The position numbers and the translations under genes are program-made. This document shows, piece by piece, positions 14,099 to 17,837 of a DNA stretch of 17,837 bases. A model generated the notes under the pieces. It did not search any database and was not told the origin of the DNA. It saw nothing but the letters and a program-made list of their open reading frames with translations. The stretch comes from Kiritimatiellia bacterium (GTDB lineage: Bacteria; Verrucomicrobiota; Kiritimatiellia; RFP12; UBA1067). Where the stretch lies: positions 1-17,837 of the forward strand of contig CAAFYT010000034.1 in NCBI GenBank assembly GCA_900767325.1. Direction: 5' to 3'. The stretch's first letter is position 1; every line of letters begins with the position of its first letter.

Positions 14099-15405
14099 CT
14101 TCCTTCCGTCCTTTCCTTTTGCATGAGCGCCGCGATCGCGGCCCCGATCATCGGGGCGTCGTCGATTCGCGGCATGATCTCGTAGTGTATGTTCCGCCGG
14201 TTGACCAGCATGTCGTCGAGTTCGCGTTTGACGAGCTCGGCGAATGAAATCGTGGCCGTCTTGGAGTAGGTCGCGCCATCGATGCCGATGGCGATCGGCG
14301 CCAGCGCGTCGGCGCCCTCGCCCGTGCGGACCGCAAACGCCGCCAGGTGAACGGCTGTCAGCGCCGCCGCGCGCTCAAAGACTCGCTCGCCGAGACGCCG
14401 GGCCATCTTCGCGTCGGCTTCGGCCTTGAAGACCGACTGGAGCGGATTGCCTCCCTCCGCACGCTCCTTCGCCGCGCAGAACTCGTCCAACGCGATCGTG
14501 CCGAGCGCGCCGAGACCGCGGATCGCCCGGCTGGTCTCGTCCGAGAACATCCGTTCCTTCGCCGCGCCCTTGAAGATCTCCAGCGCCACCTCGCCGAGAT
14601 AGGCGCCCGCGATCGCCTTCTCGAAGGGGTTGCGGCCGCAATCGGGCTGCCGCGCGTCCATCGCCAGGTCGAAATCGCTCCGCGCGAACTTGTCGAATGC
14701 GCCCGACTCGGCGTTGATGACCATCGATCCCTCCGGTTCGAGATTCGGCAGCTTGGCGATACCCCGGTTGCGCTCCACATAGGCGACGTTGGTTCCCGTG
14801 CCGAGAATGAAGCCGATGTACGACGAAAACTCCCGCGCTCCCTCGAGCGCCCGGCTTGCGAGCAGCGTCGCAACCGTGTCGTTGATGACGGCGATCGGCC
14901 CGCCGCCCGTGCGCCGCGCCAGCTCGCGCCCCACGAACTGCCCGACGATCGACGGCGCCCGGATGCCCTTCGTCCACCGATTGAGCCGCGCATCCAGCTC
15001 GCGCGTCGCCTCACACGGATACGAGAAGCACCAGCCGGCCCAATCGACGTTCGCCTCGGCGCGAACGCGGAGAAGTTCCTCGGCGAAGGCCGAGTAGAAG
15101 GCCTCCTCCGAAACCTCGCGCGTGGCGCCCGGCATCGGCCGATTGCGTCGGCTCCCGATCCGAAGCGGAAACGAAACGACCGCCGAGCGGAAGTTCGTTC
15201 CACCCGCATCCAGCACCGCAACCCGCGCCCCTTCCGCGACAAGCGAAATGTTGCCGACAAAAGCGGGTATCATGCCCAGCGACGAGGGCTTTCCACACAG
15301 CCCCTTCTCCATCTCGTCCAGAAAGGCCCCGACCAACCCCTGCCGATCGATCTGATCGGCGACCAGAAAACCGTGACCCGCGAGAAATTCGTCAACCGTC
15401 TTCAT
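14095..15405 (-). CDS. Hexokinase of the eukaryote/spirochaete type
   Basis: This hexokinase should phosphorylate glucose or another hexose with ATP in the cytoplasm. The 436-residue protein has the family motifs in order: phosphate-1 loop DAGGTNFR (66-73), the WTKG sugar-binding stretch (144-147), catalytic Asp176 in INDTVATLL, phosphate-2 GTGTN (202-206), sugar-binding Glu233 and Glu262, and adenosine motif GIDGATYSK (374-382). It is one hexokinase unit of about 50 kDa, unlike the short ROK or GlkA glucokinases usual in bacteria. The ATG overlaps the rsmA stop by 4 nt and the gene ends in a 4-nt overlap with the SurA-like gene, so it is firmly inside this operon. Exact sugar specificity cannot be read from the sequence. 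Confidence 0.93.
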   Translation of the reverse strand: MKTVDEFLAGHGFLVADQIDRQGLVGAFLDEMEKGLCGKPSSLGMIPAFVGNISLVAEGARVAVLDAGGTNFRSAVVSFPLRIGSRRNRPMPGATREVSEEAFYSAFAEELLRVRAEANVDWAGWCFSYPCEATRELDARLNRWTKGIRAPSIVGQFVGRELARRTGGGPIAVINDTVATLLASRALEGAREFSSYIGFILGTGTNVAYVERNRGIAKLPNLEPEGSMVINAESGAFDKFARSDFDLAMDARQPDCGRNPFEKAIAGAYLGEVALEIFKGAAKERMFSDETSRAIRGLGALGTIALDEFCAAKERAEGGNPLQSVFKAEADAKMARRLGERVFERAAALTAVHLAAFAVRTGEGADALAPIAIGIDGATYSKTATISFAELVKRELDDMLVNRRNIHYEIMPRIDDAPMIGAAIAALMQKERTEGR

Positions 15406-16187
15406 CCGATGAGCCCCCTGACCAGTTCGATCCAGTCCTCGTTCGACAGTTCCTCGGCGCGCGCCGAGGATTGCACCAGGTCTCTGAAGATGCTGCCAAG
15501 CTGCTTGCGCCGATGCTCGAAGGCCTGCTTGGTCAGGCGATGGAAAAGGTCGCGCGCCTCCGCCGAAAGAGCGTCGTTGCGCGCGTGCCGATCGAGCCGC
15601 ACCACGCTGGAGGCGACCTCCGGTTTCGGCCAGAAGCAGCTCGCGGCGACCTTCCTCACCAGTTTCACGTCGTAGTCGAGCTGCGCCCACACGCCCGAAA
15701 GGGAACGCGTCTTTCCGCCCGGACCGGCCGCCAGCCGCTCCGCGACCTCCGTCTGCACGAGAACCGTCATCGAGCGGATCCGTCGCGCCTTCACGAGCTC
15801 CAGCAGGATGCGCGTTCCCGCCTGATACGGCAGATTGCTGACCATACGCTCGTATTCGTCCCCGAGATCGACCTCCAGCGCATCGCCGGCGATTACGCGC
15901 AGATCCTCCCGCCCGCCCAACTCCGCCTTAAGCCGCGCGGCGAGGACGGGATCCTTCTCGACCGCCGTCACCTGCGCGCCGCGCTTGAGCAGCTCCTCCG
16001 TCAGAACGCCGAGCCCGGGACCGATCTCCAGCACCTTCGGCCGCTCGCCCGCCCCCGCGAGCCCCGCCGTGACGATCGCCTCCAGCGCGTTGCGGTCGAT
16101 GAGGAAGTTCTGCCCCAGAACCTTGTTGGGATGAAAGTCGTGCTCGATGCACCACGCCTTGACCTGGCTCGGACTCGTCAAGTTCAT
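15402..16187 (-). CDS. rsmA: 16S rRNA dimethyladenosine transferase RsmA (KsgA)
   Basis: RsmA dimethylates two adjacent adenines near the 3' end of 16S rRNA late in 30S assembly. The 261-residue protein is full length, with GQNFL (25-29), SAM-binding EIGPGLGVLTEELL (54-67), VEKD at 76-79, catalytic NLPY (118-121) and a C-terminal helical domain with KQAFEHRRKQL. Met1 at 16187 overlaps the AsmA-like stop by 1 nt (TGATG) and has GGAGGG 5 nt upstream; homology begins within the first 10 residues. Its loss gives kasugamycin resistance in other bacteria. Confidence 0.97.
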   Translation of the reverse strand: MNLTSPSQVKAWCIEHDFHPNKVLGQNFLIDRNALEAIVTAGLAGAGERPKVLEIGPGLGVLTEELLKRGAQVTAVEKDPVLAARLKAELGGREDLRVIAGDALEVDLGDEYERMVSNLPYQAGTRILLELVKARRIRSMTVLVQTEVAERLAAGPGGKTRSLSGVWAQLDYDVKLVRKVAASCFWPKPEVASSVVRLDRHARNDALSAEARDLFHRLTKQAFEHRRKQLGSIFRDLVQSSARAEELSNEDWIELVRGLIG

Positions 16188-17710
16188 CACGACCCTCCGA
16201 TCACGCGATCCAGCACCGAGAGATAATCCCACTCCGGCTGCCCCGGCGAGCCCGTGAGCCGGAACTCCAGCAGAAGCTTCGTGAACGGCCAGATCAGCGG
16301 ATGCAGGACCTTGCCGACCATCGAATCCTTCTTCGAGAACTGCACGCGCACGGTGAAATCCATCTTGTTGGCCCTGGCGTCGAACTCGCCCCACATCTTG
16401 ATGGAGAAGAACGACCCCTCGATGTAGATGTTGTCCGACTTGAGCACGCCGTTCTCGATCACGAAGTCGCACGACGCCTGCGTGCTGTCCGTGATCATCG
16501 AGAAGCCGGGCACCTTCTCGGCCAACATCTCCAGAAGCCCGGCGAAGCCCTTCATCCGCATCAGCTGTCCATTGCTGACAGAGATGTGACCGGAGCCGTT
16601 CAGGACCTCGTAGTTGTTCGTCATCGCCCGCGGAAAGCGGAATGTCAGCCGGCAGGACGAATCGCCGATCACGTCGTTCCCCACGTAGTCGCCCGTGAAA
16701 CCGCCGATCCGAAGAAGATCCGCGATGGGCATCGTGCTCATCGCCTCGATCTCCACCGTGTTGAGGCCGTTCGTGCCCTCTACGACGACCGAACCGAAGA
16801 GCGATCGCCCCCCCGCCGTCACGGCATAGATCGGCCCGATCGTCTGCCGGTAGTTGAGACTCTCGCCCCGGATGCGGTTGCGCAGATGCACGGATCCGCG
16901 CGCCTGCTTCATCGCCACGCCGTTGTAACGCCCCATCGCCGGCCGCAGGTCGAGATCGAGATCGAAGTCGTTGTTGACGAGATCGACACGCCAGGAGCAG
17001 CCCGACGGCACCGCTCCGGGAACCTCCGTGAACCCCTCGAAGTAGGGCTTTGCGACGGGAACGTCGAGCGCCGTCAGGAAGTCGCGGAAATGCGCCTGCT
17101 TCGCCAGCCCCTTGATGGAGCCGGCGAGTTCCTGCGCGGCGAAGTCGATCGCGCAGTCGCCGTCGATCGTCAGCTGATCGTCGCGATCGGGCCAGAGCAG
17201 GTGGATCCGCGAGAACTCGATGCGCGACCGGGTGATCTCCATGTCGGCCACGACCGACTCCGGCCGGAGCGCGAGAATCTCCGGATGATTGAACGTGACC
17301 TTGAAAAGCCCCAGCTCCGGCAGTTCCACTTCCAGCCGGGCGTTGCGCTCGCTGTTGCCGGGGGCGTAGTAGCTCTCCGGCAAGCGCGGATACTTCGCAC
17401 CATCGACGATGAGATGGCGCAGAAACGGATAGTACGAGATGGATTCGACGCCCGCCACGATCTCCAGCGGGTCGCGCTTGGAACGGTCGTAGAGCCGCAG
17501 ATTCCGCACATGGAAGCCGTGGCGGAAACCGAACGAGACGGAATCGACGTGGAAGACGAAATTCGACGGCGTCCAGCCGTCAAGCGCATCCTCGACCCAC
17601 GCGGCGGGAATCGGCTGTTCGCAGAAGAAGAGCGATCCGATGTAAAGACAGGCGACGACGAACACGCCTTTCACCGTAAGGTAGACGATCTTCAGAATAC
17701 GCTTCACCAT
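16187..17710 (-). CDS. AsmA-like (AsmA/TamB superfamily) envelope protein
   Basis: The 507-residue protein has an N-terminal membrane anchor (about 8-28, VYLTVKGVFVVACLYIG) and a long beta-rich periplasmic part. The C-terminal region resembles AsmA-like domains: GHISVSNGQLMRMKGFAGLL near 380-400, then ASCDFVIENGVLKSDNIYIEG and a closing repeat with WGEFDARANKMDFTVRV. AsmA-family proteins bridge the periplasm and are linked to phospholipid transport and outer-membrane assembly. It begins 9 nt after the CCA end of tRNA-Glu(CTC), with AAAGGGCG as ribosome-binding site and no space for its own promoter. It therefore probably rides on the tRNA transcript or a promoter within or before it. The exact subfamily is not clear to me. 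Confidence 0.8.
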   Translation of the reverse strand: MVKRILKIVYLTVKGVFVVACLYIGSLFFCEQPIPAAWVEDALDGWTPSNFVFHVDSVSFGFRHGFHVRNLRLYDRSKRDPLEIVAGVESISYYPFLRHLIVDGAKYPRLPESYYAPGNSERNARLEVELPELGLFKVTFNHPEILALRPESVVADMEITRSRIEFSRIHLLWPDRDDQLTIDGDCAIDFAAQELAGSIKGLAKQAHFRDFLTALDVPVAKPYFEGFTEVPGAVPSGCSWRVDLVNNDFDLDLDLRPAMGRYNGVAMKQARGSVHLRNRIRGESLNYRQTIGPIYAVTAGGRSLFGSVVVEGTNGLNTVEIEAMSTMPIADLLRIGGFTGDYVGNDVIGDSSCRLTFRFPRAMTNNYEVLNGSGHISVSNGQLMRMKGFAGLLEMLAEKVPGFSMITDSTQASCDFVIENGVLKSDNIYIEGSFFSIKMWGEFDARANKMDFTVRVQFSKKDSMVGKVLHPLIWPFTKLLLEFRLTGSPGQPEWDYLSVLDRVIGGS

Positions 17711-17719
17711 TTCGCCCTT

Positions 17720-17794
17720 TGGCAGCCCCTAGCGGAGTCGAACCGCTCTTACCTGGATGAGAACCAGATGTCCTAGCCGATAGACGAAGGGGCC
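17720..17794 (-). tRNA. tRNA-Glu (anticodon CTC)
   Basis: The acceptor GGCCCCT pairs with AGGGGCT (a G-U first pair), with discriminator G and an encoded CCA (17722-17720). The anticodon loop TTCTCAT gives anticodon CTC (codon GAG). The T loop is TTCGACT. It follows another tRNA by 7 nt and precedes the AsmA-like gene by 9 nt. Confidence 0.95.
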
Positions 17795-17801
17795 AGCTTC
17801 T

Positions 17802-17837
17802 TGGTGCACCCGGTGGGATTTGAACCCACACACCTTG
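17802..17837 (-). tRNA. 3' part of a tRNA cut off by the window edge, identity unknown (possibly Arg)
   Basis: The minus strand shows a T arm GTGGG-TTCAAAT-CCCAC, 3' acceptor strand CGGGTGC, discriminator A and an encoded CCA (17804-17802). The anticodon is outside the window. A matching 5' acceptor GCACCCG is frequent in bacterial tRNA-Arg, but that is only a hint. Confidence 0.85.

Noticed and set aside
1..17837. CRISPR array, insertion sequence, prophage, toxin-antitoxin or defence genes
   Set aside because: I saw no regularly spaced repeats, terminal inverted repeats, transposase or integrase motifs. All frames with family motifs are housekeeping genes with close spacing and uniform orientation.

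Overview
The window is an ordinary, densely packed stretch of housekeeping genes from a GC-rich, diderm (LPS-bearing) bacterium. Thirteen protein genes, all on the minus strand, are bordered by tRNA genes at both ends. The outer-membrane biogenesis genes (LptE-like, BamD-like, SurA-like, AsmA-like), a eukaryote/spirochaete-type hexokinase and a short alanyl-tRNA synthetase together suggest a member of the PVC group, perhaps Kiritimatiellota or a relative. That placement is inference from gene content; no 16S or other marker is present to settle it.

Layout, following minus-strand transcription from right to left. (1) 17837-13244: a truncated tRNA, tRNA-Glu(CTC), an AsmA-like envelope protein, rsmA, a hexokinase and a SurA-like periplasmic chaperone. 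The protein genes are joined by 1- or 4-nt overlaps, and only 9 nt separate the tRNA-Glu from the AsmA-like gene. (2) 13246-9809: an extended -10 promoter drives asd, then an RNA-methyltransferase-like gene, epmA and crcB. (3) 9721-4605: another extended -10 promoter drives valS, ruvA and alaS. (4) 4621-1341: a promoter inside the end of alaS drives a BamD-like protein, an LptE-like lipoprotein, a stand-alone Lrp/AsnC ligand-binding (RAM) domain protein and a cytoplasmic TPR protein. (5) 1335-1: tRNA-Glu(TTC), the only plus-strand gene, lies between the TPR gene and dprA. dprA is followed by tRNA-Thr(CGT) and a truncated tRNA-His.

The genes fall into three themes: translation (valS, alaS, rsmA, epmA, five tRNAs), outer-membrane assembly and LPS transport (BamD-like, LptE-like, SurA-like, AsmA-like), and DNA processing (dprA, ruvA). 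Asd (lysine/DAP, methionine and threonine synthesis), hexokinase (glucose entry) and CrcB (fluoride export) are added.

I found no mobile element, CRISPR array, toxin-antitoxin or defence cassette, and no clear undescribed system. The points worth a second look are a recurring TGnTATAMT promoter signature, two starts that look leaderless, tRNA promoters buried in the two ends of dprA, an alaS product that lacks the usual C-terminal domain, and a RAM-domain/TPR gene pair inside an outer-membrane operon. No gap without a gene exceeds about 130 bases; the largest is 9678-9808, upstream of valS.
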